DNA of 64,000 nt. Source: Lutraria lutraria (Eukaryota > Mollusca > Bivalvia > Venerida > Mactridae). Positions 1 through 13,029 of the stretch are shown here, piece after piece. Position 1 is the stretch's first letter, and every line of letters starts with the position of its first letter. Position numbers and translations under genes: made by a program. Below the pieces are notes generated by a model, which made no database searches, was not told the origin of the DNA, and saw only the letters and a list, made by a program, of their open reading frames with translations. The stretch spans positions 1,845,029 to 1,909,028 of the forward strand of contig OZ026843.1 of the NCBI GenBank assembly GCA_964023205.1, in the 5' to 3' direction.

Positions 1-320
1 CTAACGAAATATCATCTATGAACAATTCTGTAAAGTTACAACTCTGTCCATGTTCTTAAACCGATGTGTGACCCTTCCAAAGAGACCGAAGTATGCGCAA
101 AAATGATGACGTTTACCGCCGAGTAGATTTTGTGATGATGACGTGAACGACATCCCCATATTTTTATCATCTGTCGTTCACGTCATCATCACAAAATCTC
201 CTCGGCGGTAAACGTAATCTTTGCGCATACTTGGGTCTCTTTGGAAGGGTCAAACATCTGTTTAAGAGCATGGACAGAGTTGTAACTTTACAGAATTGTT
301 CATAGATAATATGTCGTTAG
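1..320. repeat. Foldback (palindromic) element, about 320 bp
   Basis: The first 155 or so bases are repeated in reverse complement to position 320, with a spacer near 157-167. Both ends read CTAACGA followed by the same ATCTATGAACAATTCTG-type stretch. Only scattered mismatches separate the arms, so it is a recent or conserved foldback/MITE-like element. It starts exactly at the window edge, so the outer boundary and any target duplication cannot be judged. Confidence 0.85.
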
Positions 321-1143
321 ATCTGTGAGGTTAGATAGTTGAAAACTATCGCAAACTGTTTAATTTCGTGCAATGAATGTGAGATTTGAGCATTATTTTC
401 TGCTTGTCGTGTATAAACAGGCTCTATCAGCTTTATTCCGCAAAGATAGCATGCGAGATTGTTTGAATAGTTCATTTCAACCTTTCTGGTCATTCACATG
501 TCCTTAGATCCAAAAGAAAGCTCGAAATCGAGAATTGCTGGTAAGAAATATAACACCACTACTCATCCGTCATTGGTGTTAACCTCTGTTGGGTAGTAAT
601 CACTCTGTAGGGCATTCATCCGGTTATACCGTGTGTTGGAAGCCAGAAGATAATATCCTACTACTGACAAACATTCTGTGAATGTGTAAAAATGTGCTAG
701 ATGTATATGTAAAACAATATATAAAGGATAATTGCAGGAAGAACATGGGTCATAAAATGACTAGTTTAGGTACTAGCCGCAAAAAACATAGCTATAAATA
801 ATAAATCAATCAATCAATTTATTGTTAAGCCTAAGAGCCAGTTGATGTCAATTGATTTCATTATTCCTAAATGATAAATTAAACCAACGATCCACATCCC
901 TACTAAACACCATTCGTACCTCAATCTTGTCAAGTTAAGTTTGTGAATGACGTCTTGAATGTGGTGACCTAATTTATTAAACACGATGGTAATTTCTGTA
1001 GCCCACGCTCAAAGAACACGAACAGAAAGTAATATCAGATAAGATGTATCGAACTCACACAGTGACACATGATACTAATGACTTTCAGACGTAGATAATC
1101 GAGAAGAGCAGTCTGTGTCTCATATTTACCTAACTGCCTTTTT
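321..1143. other. Intergenic, no recognised feature
   Basis: AT-rich sequence with no ORF of note and no repeat that I can match elsewhere in the window. Confidence 0.5.
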
Positions 1144-1771
1144 AGCTCACCTGATTGATCGGGTGAGCTTTTAGGATCGATGAATGTCCGTCGTCCGTCC
1201 ACAATTAGTTTGTTTACACTCTAGCAACCACAGCTCCTAATCAATCGTAATCAAACTTGCTCACAATATGGCCACAATGTGTCGGCTGAACCAGATTTTG
1301 GGCAAAACCAGACAAGGACTTTCAACAGTTATGGACCTTTGACTTAGAAATTTTGCTATATTTAGCTTGTTTACACTCTAGCGCCTTCATTTATTTACCA
1401 AACCTTATCTTAGTTTCAGTAACAGTTACTGTGTACGACCAAACGATCTTGAACAAGATTGACTATGGGTAAAATATGACTTCAATAGTTATTGGCCCTA
1501 GGAATAGAAAATTTGCTATATTTCTTCTTGTTTACACTCTAGCGCCTTCAATTCTTCACCAATCCTGAACATATAATCATAATCGTATTTATACAGAATG
1601 TACATTTCCCTGCATCCAGTATTCATGAACATTAGAGCTGGTTTTGATCAAAATATATGTCAAAACGGGTTATACGAGATGAAAACTATAATTATATTAT
1701 AATTTACATGGTCATTAATTATAGTGTCTTTATTCTCAGGTGAGCGATCTAGGGCCATCTTTGCCCTCTTG
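1144..1771 (+). mobile_element. HINE/Helentron-like non-autonomous element, copy 1
   Basis: It begins with an AGCTCACC...GGTGAGCT hairpin (1144-1169). It ends with a subterminal CAGGTGAGC (about 1738-1746) and a GGGCCA/TTTGCCCT hairpin followed by CTCTTG. The interior holds diverged tandem units of about 165 bp containing GTTTACACTCTAGCGCCTTC. One inverted repeat at the very 5' end paired with a subterminal one at the 3' end, a 3' hairpin and internal tandem repeats fit Helentron-associated elements. That family assignment is inference. Other copies are at 13030, 31113, 45240 and 46704. Confidence 0.7.
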
Positions 1772-2546
1772 TTAAATGTACTTTCCTCGATGTAAATTTC
1801 AATGATGTCTGCATTTGGCGTTTCAAATTAAATGAATTTTGTGCGTTCACTATTAACCTAATATTCACGTGCCTGAAAATATTATTTGCATTCTAGAAAT
1901 ATAATAACAATTAGACGCACTTTGTTCATTAAGAAACTGAACTAAATGTTACTTGCGACATAGATGTGTACAATGAAGGAAATTAAGACAAAGAGAATGA
2001 ATAAGATGTCTCCCGACTCAATGTAAACGTAATATATTATGCATTGTTAATATTTCTTTACTGAAGAAACCTGACATCTGCCCGTATTTCTCGAGTCTTA
2101 TTTTAAACACAAACGTCTAATTTAACATATCTATAGAAGATATGAATATAGAGTCTCGCAATGGAATTTCCTGTTGATAAGACAGTATGGCATTGACGTA
2201 TCACCAGATTCGGTAAAACACGAAGACCATTGCAATTCTGTTTTAATTTTACTATTCAGACTGTCTTACTTACGAATTACAGAACTTCGATAATCAGCCA
2301 TCATTTATCATATTATCAGATGTTGGCAGGTTCTCTTTGACGCATGTGACATGTAGGATATTGACCATTGCACGTCCTGGATCATACACGTTCAGCAATT
2401 GTATTTTAATGCTCAAGGAAGGTATTTTCGAGTGTAAGTGTGATTGGTATGCTGTAAAGGTATACTCGTATGTTCTACGGATAAGTTAAATGTTATAGAG
2501 CAAATTAAGTAGAAAATTGTAAGTTAGTTTCCAGAGTGCCCACTCT
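1772..2546. other. Intergenic, no recognised feature
   Basis: AT-rich; nothing with coding or repeat signature recognised. Confidence 0.45.
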
Positions 2547-2790
2547 TTTAAGGGGCATGCCCTGGAACTGAAGCATCTCGAATAGCAATCAAATTGATAT
2601 CATTTTGAAGCCTAAATCAATTAATGAAAGCCCGGTAAAATATTTACAAACTATCTGGCTAGTTTACTCAAAATACACATTTCAAAATTTAACAAACCTG
2701 CCGATTTCGGCCTCAGAAATTATTAGTCATTTTCACAACTCGACCCTTTCGGTATCTTGTCAAAACCGAAAACATCGCGAAAAATAATAT
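2547..2790 (+). mobile_element. MITE2 half copy (TTAAGGGGCATGCCC end)
   Basis: This matches the reverse complement of the right half of the complete copy at 42460-43034, starting from the inverted end GGGGCATGCCCTGGAACTG and running about 240 bp with substitutions. The opposite end is missing, so it is truncated. A 60-codon ORF starting at 2605 lies wholly inside it and is a by-product. Confidence 0.75.
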
Positions 2791-4380
2791 AGCTTGCTTG
2801 ACTACTAGTATATCAGGTTGTATGAATTGGCAATTCTATAAACATACACCATTACCGTTACTGCCAGTATCATTTTCCCGACAGCATTTTGTTCACGATT
2901 AAAAAATCGTCATTTTACGCTCATTTTATTTCCTTATTCACAACGTTTGCACAAAAATGATAATATATCTGTAAAGCACTATTTTGTCTTAAAGACGTTT
3001 CTCATCGCACATACAAACTGAGCACAGATATTAATACTTTTATGATAGTTAGTATTTAACCAGTTTATTATTGCATAATATGCATTTCTTTCTTTTATTT
3101 TAAACTACATATGCTAAACTATATGTTCTGGAAAAATAAAAACTTCTTCCGCGCTAGATTTTTTTATGAGCTAAAATGTTCAAATTTTTGGTATTTTTGC
3201 ACGCTTCTGGCATGGTCGTTTGTACACAAATTTCATATTTTCTTGAATATTATCTTACATATGTCAGTTTTTTTATTCAGTAATAGTTAGGACATATTTT
3301 CTACAGGGATATGAAAAAGAATTGCTGAGTCTGTGATATTATTTAAGGTTTTATGTTGTTTAATGTCTGACATCTTTGCATCAATCCAAGATAGAAATAT
3401 ATGGTATTTAAAAACGCGTGTAATTCCAAAACAGACATGGTGACCCATACTTTTAAACACTGTTTTATGTTTATAATATATTAAAGTACATCTCTGAAAA
3501 AAAAAGAAAATTCTCCGCGTGAAAAGTTACTCTAGGATATGTCTTTAAAAAGGCACACATATCAATGGAAATATTAACGTAGCACAAGTCTTAGAGCATA
3601 TGTCGGGGCATATAGTTCACAGTGCTTAAATATAACACTGTCTATAATGTTATTACATGTATGAAAAATATTTATCTAATGGCTGCTGAAATTACCTGAA
3701 ATGTTCATGTCCCTAGTGTTTAAATGTGCATGTAGTATGATAATACTGATACACCCCATGTTTCTCGTTAAGGTTAACTTCAACAGTGTTTAAATTTTGT
3801 GAGTGAACTTTTTTCATATGTTTTCATGTTTAGTCTAATGCTGACGATTTTTCCCAGCCATTAAATGCATAATGGACAGTGATTTGGTTAGATTTCAAAA
3901 CACATTAGTCCATTTAAACATGCATTGAAACCGGGTTTAACTCTACATTGATTGTTTAACTTTTCCTTGACATCTACGTCGCTAAAATCCATGACTTTCC
4001 AGTCGATTTATTCCTATGACAGTTTGCTCCATGAATTAAATCTTAATCCTTTACGTAAAGATATTATTTTCACTTCATTTTTCTAAGTCATTGTTGTTTA
4101 AACCCTTGAATATTGTAAGTTTTCAGTCATAGTTTGTTAACACACGAGTAAAAATTCTTATCATCAGCGCCATGTTAACTGTTGCATTATGGGTTGTTAC
4201 TATGGTCACTGTTCTTAGTAACGAACTGTGCTTAAGTAAATAAACGAAAAGGAATGTTTTGCCAAACGAGGAAACGTACTTTAAATGGTCAATTTAAGGT
4301 ATAATTTAAACAGAAACAGATTGTATAATCATATATTGTTGGTCTTAGTATTTTTCCTACTTAGATTATTTAAGTTTTAT
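2791..4380. other. Intergenic, no recognised feature
   Basis: Very AT-rich with poly-A and poly-T runs. No coding signature or matching repeat seen. Confidence 0.45.
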
Positions 4381-4545
4381 CAAGTTAACGGTCTTTTGAT
4401 ACGCTTGGGTGGAACGCCCATTTTTGGTTGACGCGTCCGTTTATGGGTGAATGGTTGTGAGCGTTCCGCCTGTTTTCCCAAGAAATCAACCAAATTGGTT
4501 GATTTAACCCATTTCACCCGTAATTTTGGTTGTGGGTGAGTCTGC

Positions 4546-4600
4546 TAGTATATAAGTGCTCCGAAAATTCCTCGGGAGCTCAGTTTTGGCCAGAAATGTA
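4546..4600 (+). promoter_or_regulatory. Candidate Pol II core promoter (TATA plus initiator), possibly in a solo LTR
   Basis: A TATATAAG box at about 4548 is followed some 30 bp downstream by an initiator-like CTCAGTTTTGG. An AATAAA signal lies about 410 bp further on (near 4990). The spacing fits a TATA/Inr promoter, or the U3-R part of a solo LTR. No TG...CA boundaries or target duplication could be fixed, and no ORF follows. Confidence 0.3.
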
Positions 4601-5560
4601 AGATCGGAAATCCACGTCAGTTTCAACAAAAGATTTTACCAGTAAGCAGAATACTAATGCTGATACAACTTTACGATATTTTACTGTAAAATATCCTTGA
4701 GCTTCAGAAATTAAGCGAAAATAATCACGTCCAAGCTTCAGGTTTATTATTATAATAGATTCTACATCGATTTTTATTCAAACTCGACATTGTATTATTG
4801 TCTACCGTCACGGGTCGTTGGTTCGCTATACGTATTCTGTGGAAAGCCACTTGCGTCTTCATCGAATTTTTAAGTCTTCGTTTAGGATTTTTCAAAGCAG
4901 CACATTGAGGTATTTTTCCTGTTCAGTACTGTTGTTATTTGGCTGTGTGTGTTTATCCATTACATGCAAACCTTATTTTGTTTATGCACAATAAACATTA
5001 TTTATTTGAAGCCTTTATACAGTTTTTGTAGCTTTATTGATATCCCTGAGTTCAAAGTTGCATAACTTTATAGATCTATAGTTGCTTTAAGAGTTGTACA
5101 GCCAGTATATATAACGCTACCCTTTGATATACTGACATATACACACGTCGTGCTACATATATATAGCACGCAACAATACTGGTTGATTTGGTGTCGGCTG
5201 GTCAGGTTCGGCTAAACAAAATTGATCATAAAGATAAATGTTTTGCCTCTTTGTTTTGAATTGTGACACTGCTTCTTAGTTATTTATATCATTTATAATG
5301 TATTAGCTATCTGTAGACACTAGTAAGTAGAAATATGTGTGAATTTTGCATAATGTTACGTAGTGTTCAATTTACTTCGTGTGGAAACTGTCATTTCGGA
5401 AATCGTAACCCTTGTGTACAAATTACTGTGTGTTTGATCCGTGGAAGTCCCCAATCATTTCAATTACAAGCTTTACTTCTTGTTTAGAAAACCATTACAG
5501 ATATTCATTCCATGTCTCGCAATAGCATTTCCTAACAATAAGCATGGTAGCATTGACCAG
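4601..5560. other. Intergenic, no coding signal
   Basis: AT-rich. It includes the AATAAA near 4990 and a TATATA-rich patch near 5155. No ORF or repeat identified. Confidence 0.4.
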
Positions 5561-5561
5561 A

Positions 5562-8518
5562 TTTAGTAGTATCATGGAGAGCGTATATATGTCAGTATCA
5601 TGGAGAGCGTATGTATGTCAGTATCATTGAGAGAGTATGTATGTCAGTGCCATGGAGAGAGTATATATCTCAGTATCATGGAGAGCGTATATATATTAGT
5701 ATCATGGAGAGAGTATATATGTCAGTATCATAGAGATAGTATATATGTCAGTATCATGGAGAGAGTATGTATATCAGTATCATGGAGAGCGTATATATGT
5801 CAGTATCAGGCAGAGAGTATGTATGTCAGTATCATTGAGAGAGTATATATGTCAGTGTCATGGAGAGAGTATATATCTCAGTATCATGGAGAGGGTATAT
5901 TTGTCAGTATCATGAAGAGAGTATGTATGTCAGTATCATGGAGATAGTACGTATATCAGTGTCATGGAGAGCGTATATATATCAGTATCATGGAGAGAGT
6001 ATATATGTCAGTATCATGGAGAGAGTATATATGTCAGTATCATGGAGAGAGTATATATGTCAGTATCATGGAGAGAATATATATGTCAGTATCATGGAGA
6101 GAGTATATATGTCAGTATCATAGAGATAGTATATATGTCAGTATCATGGAGAGAATATATATGTCAGTATCATGGAGAGAGTATATATGTCAGTATCATA
6201 GAGATAGTATATATGTCAGTATCATGGAGAGAATATATATGTCAGTATCATGGAGAGAGTATATATGTCAGTATCATAGAGATAGTATATATGTCAGTAT
6301 CATGGAGAGAATATATATGTCAGTATCATGGAGAGAGTATATATGTCAGTATCATGGAGAGAGTATATATGTCAGTATCATAGAGATAGTATATATGTCA
6401 GTATCATGGAGAGAGTATATATGTCAGTATCATGGAGAAAGTATATATGTCAGTATCATGGAGAGCGTATACATGTCAGTATCATGGATAGAATATGTAT
6501 GTCAGTATCATGGAGAAAGTATATATGTCAGTATCATGGAGAGAGAGTATATATGTCAGTATCATGGAGAGAGAGTATATATGTCAGTATCATTGAGAGA
6601 CTATACACGTCAGTATCATGGAGAGAGTATGTATGTCAGTGTCATGGAGAGTATATAGCTCAGTATCATGGAGAGAGTATATATGTCAGTATCATGGAGA
6701 AAGTATATATGTCAGTATCATGGAGAGAGTATATATGTCAGTATCATGGAGAAAGTATATATGTCAGTATCATGGAGAGAGTATATATGTCAGTATCATG
6801 GAGAAAGTATATATGTCAGTATCATGGAGAGAGAGTATATATGTCAGTATCATGGAGAAAGTATATATGTCAGTATCATTGAGAGACTATACACGTCAGT
6901 ATCATGAAGAGAGTATGTATGTCAGTGTCATGGAGAGTATATAGCTCAGTATCATGGAGAGAGTATGTATGTCAGTATCATGGAGAGCGTATATATGTCA
7001 GTATCATGGAGAGCGTATGTATGTCAGTATCATGGAGAGAGTATGTATGTCAGTATCATGGAGAGAGTTTGTATGTCAGTATCATGGAGGAGAGGGTATA
7101 TATGTCAGTATCATGAAGAGAGTATATATGTTGGTATCATTGAGAGAGTATATAGCTCAGTACCTTGGAGAGAGTATGTATGTCAGTATCATGTTGAGAT
7201 TATATATGTCGGTATCATTGAGAGAGTATACATGTCAGTAGCATGGAGAGAGTATGTATGTCAGTATCATGGAGAGAGTATGTATGTTAGTATCATGGAG
7301 AGAGTTTGTATGTCAGTATCATGGAGGAGAGGGTATATATGTCAGTATCACGAAGAGAGTATGTATGTCGGTATCATGGAGAGAATATATATGTCGGTAT
7401 CATGGAGAGTGTATGTATCTCAGTATCATGGGGAGAGTATATATGTCAGTATCATGCAGAGCGTATGTCAGTATCATGGAGAGAGTATGTATGTCAGTAT
7501 CATGGTGAAAGTATGTATGTCAGTATCATGGAGAGAGTATATATGTCAGTATCATGGAGAGGGTATGTATGTCAGTATCATGGAGAGAGTATGTATGTCA
7601 GTATCATGGAGAAAGTATGTATGTCAGTATCATGGAGAGAGTATAAATGTCAGTATCATGGAAAAAGTATGTATGTCCGTATCATTGAGAGAGTATGTAT
7701 GTCAGTATCATGGAGAAAGTATGTATGTCAGTATCATGGAGAGAGTATGTATGTCCGTATCATGGAGAAAGTATGTATGTCCGTATCATGGAGAGAGTAT
7801 GTTTCTCAGTATCATGGAGAAAGTATGTATGTCAGTATCATGGAGAAAGTATGTATGTCAGTATCATGGAGAGAGAGTATGTATGTCAGTATCATGGAGA
7901 GAGAGTATATATGTCAGTATCATTGAGAGAGAGTATATATGTCAGTATCATGGAGAGAGTATATATGTCAGTATCATGGAGAAAGTATGTATGTCAGTAT
8001 CATGGAGAAAGTATGTATGTCCGTATCATGGAGAGAGTATGTATCTCAGTATCATGGAGAAAGTATGTATGTCCGTATCATGGAGAGAGTATGTATCTCA
8101 GTATCATGGAGAAAGTATGTATGTCAGTATCATGGAGAAAGTATGTATGTCAGTATCATGGAGAGAGTATGTATGTCAGTGTCATGGGGAGAGTATATAT
8201 GTCAGTATCACGGAGAGAGTATGTATGTCAGTGTCATGGGGAGAGTATATATGTCAGTATCATGGGGAGAGTATGTATGTCAGTATCATGGAGAGTGTAT
8301 ATATGTCAGTATCATTGAGAGAGTATATATGTCAGTATCATGGAGAAAGTATGTATCTCAGTATCATGGAGAGCGTATATATGTCAGTATCATGGAGAGC
8401 GTATATATGTCAGTATCATGGAGAGAGTATGTATGTCAGTATCACGGAGAGCGTATGTATGTCAGTATCATGGAGAGAGTATATATGTCAGTATCTTGGA
8501 GAGCGTATATATGTCTAT
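5562..8518 (+). repeat. 26-bp minisatellite array, about 113 units
   Basis: The unit is roughly TATCATGGAGAGAGTATATA plus TGTCAG (26 bp). Main variants are TATATA/TATGTA, AGAGAG/AGAAAG and a few 24-, 28- and 29-bp units. Because 26 is not a multiple of 3 and the unit has no stop in any forward frame, all three forward frames stay open and read one 26-residue cycle. This produces many long false ORFs, the longest 523 codons (6965-8536). Higher-order structure exists: a 78-bp triplet repeats four times from about 6063, and a 286-bp block (11 units) is duplicated between about 6591 and 6877. No signal peptide, splice site or start context suggests a protein. Confidence 0.95.
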
Positions 8519-8845
8519 TCTAAAGATGAAATCTAATGTAGATAGCTTATTATTTAGCTGTCAATTTATTTCATTGAACAAATCCTATTTGTCATGGAAA
8601 CGCAAGAAAAAAAAGATTTTATAAATGCTTTGTGGCATGTTCTATCGACGTTTCCGAAGTTTGTGCAATACCGATCAGACGGCGTCTGACTTTGGTTATC
8701 TGTCATTATTTAATGGCAGAATCCATTTGACTGGTTTTAACAGAATCTACAGGATATTCAACTATTGTGATTGAAAGCAATTGTACCTAAATGCTCATAC
8801 AAGACATGTCCTAACTGTGATTTACAGCAACATTGTTGTTCAGAC
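8519..8845. other. Intergenic, no recognised feature
   Basis: A short AT-rich stretch between the minisatellite and the SINE. Confidence 0.45.
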
Positions 8846-9008
8846 ATTTCTCTGATGAGTCGTGGTCCAGTGGTTAGTGGGCCGGCTGGATTGGTCACGC
8901 GATCCGGGTTTGATTTCCGGTCGCGGCAGGTTATACCCTTCCATGAACATTTGGCAATAATGTCAATTTTCCTCCACATGAGAAGTAGCCGGTTCCTTGT
9001 GAAAAGGT
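8846..9008 (+). mobile_element. tRNA-derived SINE, copy 1
   Basis: The head is tRNA-like: an A-box-type GTGGTCCAGTGGTTAG at about 8862-8877 and a B-box-type GGTTTGATTTCC at 8908-8919. A non-tRNA tail contains TTTTCCTCCACATG. The same head and tail occur in reverse orientation at 14913-15066, which shows a family rather than a single tRNA gene. The cloverleaf is not intact (weak T-arm, no acceptor pairing seen). Confidence 0.75.
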
Positions 9009-9119
9009 AATATGAAGAGATTGGATAACTTGATCACTGACCCATCCTCTCCTGACATATCCCGCACGCATACCCCTCCTCCCTGGTTGAAAAAGAGTGT
9101 ATTCTAGATGTCATTACAA

Positions 9120-9300
9120 GGCTTAATCAGCTCCTGATGTATTAATTATTTATATACGTGAATATATATATAATGTTAAAAAATATCCGAGTCAAGCAAA
9201 TTTATAATGAAAAATAACTAGGCATTATATATAATTCAATAGCCGACCGGTTTCGTCATCAGGGCATTAATAATAAAATGGCGTCAAAATTTACGTAGTT
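9120..9300 (-). repeat. Penelope-tail-like fragment
   Basis: The stretch ATGTTAAAAAATATCCGAGT at about 9171 recurs in diverged form at 37393. On the minus strand a CTGATGACGAAACCGGTCGG motif lies at about 9244-9263, which I associate with tails of Penelope-like elements. No coding part is attached. Low confidence. Confidence 0.35.
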
Positions 9301-9392
9301 CCGTAGTGAATATATATATACACTTTTACGAAAGTTTACACTAAAACTGTCACGCTCATGAGTACATTTGCAGGTGTGGCACAACGTATCAA

Positions 9393-10365
9393 TTAAAGTC
9401 CCATATACATTTATCGGTCCTAATAGTATCTGTTTGTTCTATAACAGAAGAATCCGGTGTGTTTTCCTCCCGTGCATACTTTATAGCAAGAACAATTGTG
9501 TCCAAAACCAATATCGTATTTTTAAACATTGTCAAGAAAAACTATAACGAAACGTTATAGGTAGACGAATTACAAGAAGCAATGGTTTAAGTTTTTTGTA
9601 TGAATTTGCTTTTTCCTAAAGGATATTGACCGTCTACTTTATTCATTCCTCCATTGTGGAGAGTATAACATATTTACAAGTTATAGATAATACACATATT
9701 TTGACAATCATGAGTATTTGACAAACAATACATTCATGTATATACACGTACATGGTATTACCATAACATACATCAATGGAATAAAGTACACCCTAAATAC
9801 TACCAAATACACCAAAGTCTGATATGATACAACCACATTAAACTTACATCTAATGTTGTTTCCGATAATATGCCGAGTTAACATCATAGAACGATGCCTA
9901 CATTACTTACTTACGTTTCAATAGCAGAGCAAACGAACAGATTCAGTCAAACATGACAGGTAACACGACGAATAGCCAGTCCAATGATTGACCAATCAAA
10001 AATGACCGAAATCACTGTTAGCCAATCAAATGGCCAGGATTAGCCAAAATAGTAATAGACACTACGGTAAGTACTCGCAAACAGCTATAATAAACAAATA
10101 CTCGTAAGTATAATTCGTCTAGAAAAATACTATTAAATTTTACAGATCAGCTGTGTTTTCCCGCTGTCATATTATGCACACGACATTAAGTGACGTCACG
10201 CGCTCTATATATTTTAAGTTTACAAAAGCAAAAGTCACAGCGAAATGAGTGTTTTTAGAAGAAAAATAGCTTGTTTCGTCGGTAATAATTATCTTGGAAT
10301 AATATCAGCAAATGTTTGTTTTTTGCATATATTATTTATATAGCAAAAAGCTCATGGGACTTTAA
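9393..10365. mobile_element. MITE1 copy 1, split by a 560-bp insertion
   Basis: The left part (9393 to about 9550) starts TTAAAGTCCCAT. The right part (about 10122-10365) ends ATGGGACTTTAA. Both match the ~385-bp MITE1 consensus seen in six other copies. The two halves are pushed apart by the insertion at 9562-10121. The copy keeps the TGACGTCA palindrome near 10193. Confidence 0.85.
9562..10121. mobile_element. Insertion with 11-bp inverted ends, nested in MITE1
   Basis: TAGACGAATTA at 9562-9572 is matched by TAATTCGTCTA at 10111-10121. The stretch has no counterpart in uninterrupted MITE1 copies. No coding sequence seen and no clear target duplication. Exact ends may lie a few bases further out. 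Confidence 0.55.
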
Positions 10366-11354
10366 ATAGACAATTACTAATCTCATTTACCATTTGATTC
10401 CGTGGATATCTTTACAAATGCTTACAGACGTACAGCTATTAGAGAGAACATGAAACATAATATACAATCAAACCTGTACTAGCTTACACCTCCGAACAAA
10501 GACCATCATGTGAATAAATGTCATTTGGCCACATTTTCCGAAAGTGATCTTTGTTTACTGGTTTGACTGCACGTGTACACCAAAATAGACTTCCCCAGAA
10601 ATTCCTGAAGTGTTTATGTAATTTATTCTGATTTGCACAAACTGATTGGTCCAATCGCTTTTATCAATCAAATTTGCGTCTCTACCAGTAATACAATTTA
10701 TTGAAATAGCCATACGTGGTTCACTTGTGCACATAATAAATACATAAAGATTTAGTTGCAATCATGCTTTACAATTGCATGAAAGCATTTGGCAATAAGT
10801 GTTATTGAAATTCCTCTAACTTCTACTTAAGTTAGGATATTATAGACAATATGTCCTTATAAATGGCCTGTCTGTCATTAAACAGTTATTTCGTCTGGAC
10901 GACAAGTAGATAAGGATATTAAATGTCAACTGACTACAAATTTAGATTCTCATCCAGTCTCTTTCATGCACGAAAAGTACTTTTAAAATGTTTTTACAGT
11001 ATCAAATATACCTATGAGTAATATTGTTCTGTCTCACATTGCTTCTGTCTAGTTTATAATTAGTTTATATTTAATGATTGAATTACGTGAAAATGTTTCC
11101 TCAACGTACTATAACGTATATATCAATCGTGAGAGATAAAGTGGTATAGTAATATTCTTGTATTGGGGTATTTTGTAATATGGTATCTATGTGATATTGC
11201 ATTAATGTAATAGATAATTTATGTGTTTGTACTTCCTTATTATCATTACAATCGTTTTATCGAATGCAGTTGCCATGCGTCGTACCAAGAACACCACAGG
11301 TCAGAATATATTGTCAAACAATTTCAGAGCAGAAAATTTGTCCGAAGGATATTT
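10366..11354. other. Intergenic, no recognised feature
   Basis: AT-rich, no recognised gene. Short ORFs here have no recognisable motif. Confidence 0.4.
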
Positions 11355-11744
11355 ACCTACTTCCCATAAGCTTATGAATGCATTGGTCTTAATTGTTTCT
11401 GCTTGTTCTATAACAGAGGAATCCGGTGTGTTTTCCTCCCGTGCATACTTTATAGCAAGAAAAAATGTTTCCGAAACCACTATCGTATTTTTTTCAATAT
11501 CATTGAAATAAATGCTATTTATAGAACACCTGTGTTTATCCGCAGTCGTGCTATGCACACCGAAGTAAAGTGACGTGTCACGCGCTCTACATATTTCAAG
11601 TTTACAAAAGCAAAAATCACAGTGAAATGAGTGTTTTCAGACGAAAAAGGCTTGATTCGTCGGTAATAATTACCTTTGGATAATATCAGCAATTAAATAT
11701 TTTTGCATATAATTTTCTACAGCAAAAAGCTGATGGGGCTTTAA
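11355..11744. mobile_element. MITE1 copy 2
   Basis: A full-length copy with a degraded left end (CTTCCCATAAGC) and an intact right end (GATGGGGCTTTAA). Its central CRE-like palindrome is disrupted by two extra bases (TGACGTGTCACGCGC near 11571). ORFs of 85-96 codons across it are by-products. Confidence 0.85.
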
Positions 11745-13029
11745 CAAAATATGTACGTATGTAACGACAAGAACTTGAAGGTGCTACTATCAAGTACAAA
11801 CGTGTACATACCAAACACTGGGCGTCCCTAAAACCAAAACATTTTAAATACACACCGAATATCATGATACAAACCAATTAATGCGGTTTGTAAATATATT
11901 ATTTGTTTACAAATTTAAAGATTCTATCAAACTGAAATGTTTTAAATAATATAAACATGAATTATTTAATGGAAGGACTTCGTGCAGTCATTTTAATCAT
12001 GGTGGTTTCAATGTTTGCGGGTTGCATTTATCTAAGACATTTAAAGCATTTTGTGCGAACCCAGTGATAAAAAAATGTCAATCAATTTGTATACCAGTAT
12101 TCAATGAGTATTGCCTATTTATAAATATGTTGAAGATTTTTAGACCTTTCACAGAAAAGTCATGACACTTGATAGGAAATAACTTACAGAAGGGTGCCGT
12201 TTGAAAACTGTTATATCCTGTTATTTGACGTATAATGTTGATCAAGAACACTCCTAGACAGATGAATGTTATCATCATGGAGTTTCTAATTAATCTTATG
12301 TTTCAGAATTCTAATTTATGTGTTTCTATAAACAATGGAAGCCATATTGTATTGTGTTTCTTTGTATTAAGTGGATATTTCATGGAGGTAATTTATTTCC
12401 ACGTGATTATATTTTTGTAGGTCGTCGATGGCATTCAATGCCATATCGTACAATTACATCCACTTTCCACCAACCTAGTACCCAGCATGATGCACTGCAC
12501 CATGAAAAACTACATAATCATATCAAATAAAAGAACACTTACTCGGCTCACAATAATGGATAGGCTTATTTATACAAACACGTATGTCATTTTTTCCATT
12601 TTAAGAAAATCGGATTTTTTAAGCTAAGCGTTAATAAGCGTCTAAGGTCTAGAAGCAGGTAAGTATGTTCATTGTAAAGAGATATTCGAGACGAAAATAG
12701 GATACACATATCACAATATCGACAAACATGGAGTTACCGGGACGTAGAAATAAGCCGATGACGTGTTTGGTTTTTTTTTTACAAAAATAATTTTATCTCC
12801 AGTTATCTCTTCTCAAAATTATTTTCGATTTTTATGGAATAATGCTCTCGATAAACTGAAACAAAATTATGACACACGACTATAAATTAGATGGTCGGCG
12901 AGTTATATGTCTAGAAATGGTTATGGAATGTTAAGGATAACGTGGCTCGGACGGATTCGAAATAGAAGATCGCAAATATTTACATATTTTGAATGCTATT
13001 TTTGTCCACTTTTGCCAAACGCTATTAAA
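11745..13029. other. Intergenic, no recognised gene
   Basis: AT-rich, with a T-run near 12770. Two overlapping ORFs of 61 and 70 codons (12235-12530) show no recognisable domain. Confidence 0.4.

Noticed and set aside
6965..8536. 523-codon ORF and about ten overlapping ORFs at 5600-8624
   Set aside because: They are frames through a 26-bp tandem repeat that lacks stops in all forward frames; no start context, splice sites or domain.
9244..9263. Hammerhead ribozyme on the minus strand
   Set aside because: CTGATGA and GAAAC are separated by a single base, leaving no room for stem II.
11221..11558. ORFs of 96 and 85 codons, with similar short ORFs at 33033, 34323, 46092 and 47444
   Set aside because: All run across MITE1 copies and recur with them.
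12235..12530. Plus-strand ORFs of 61 and 70 codons
   Set aside because: Short, overlapping, no motif, typical of random AT-rich sequence.
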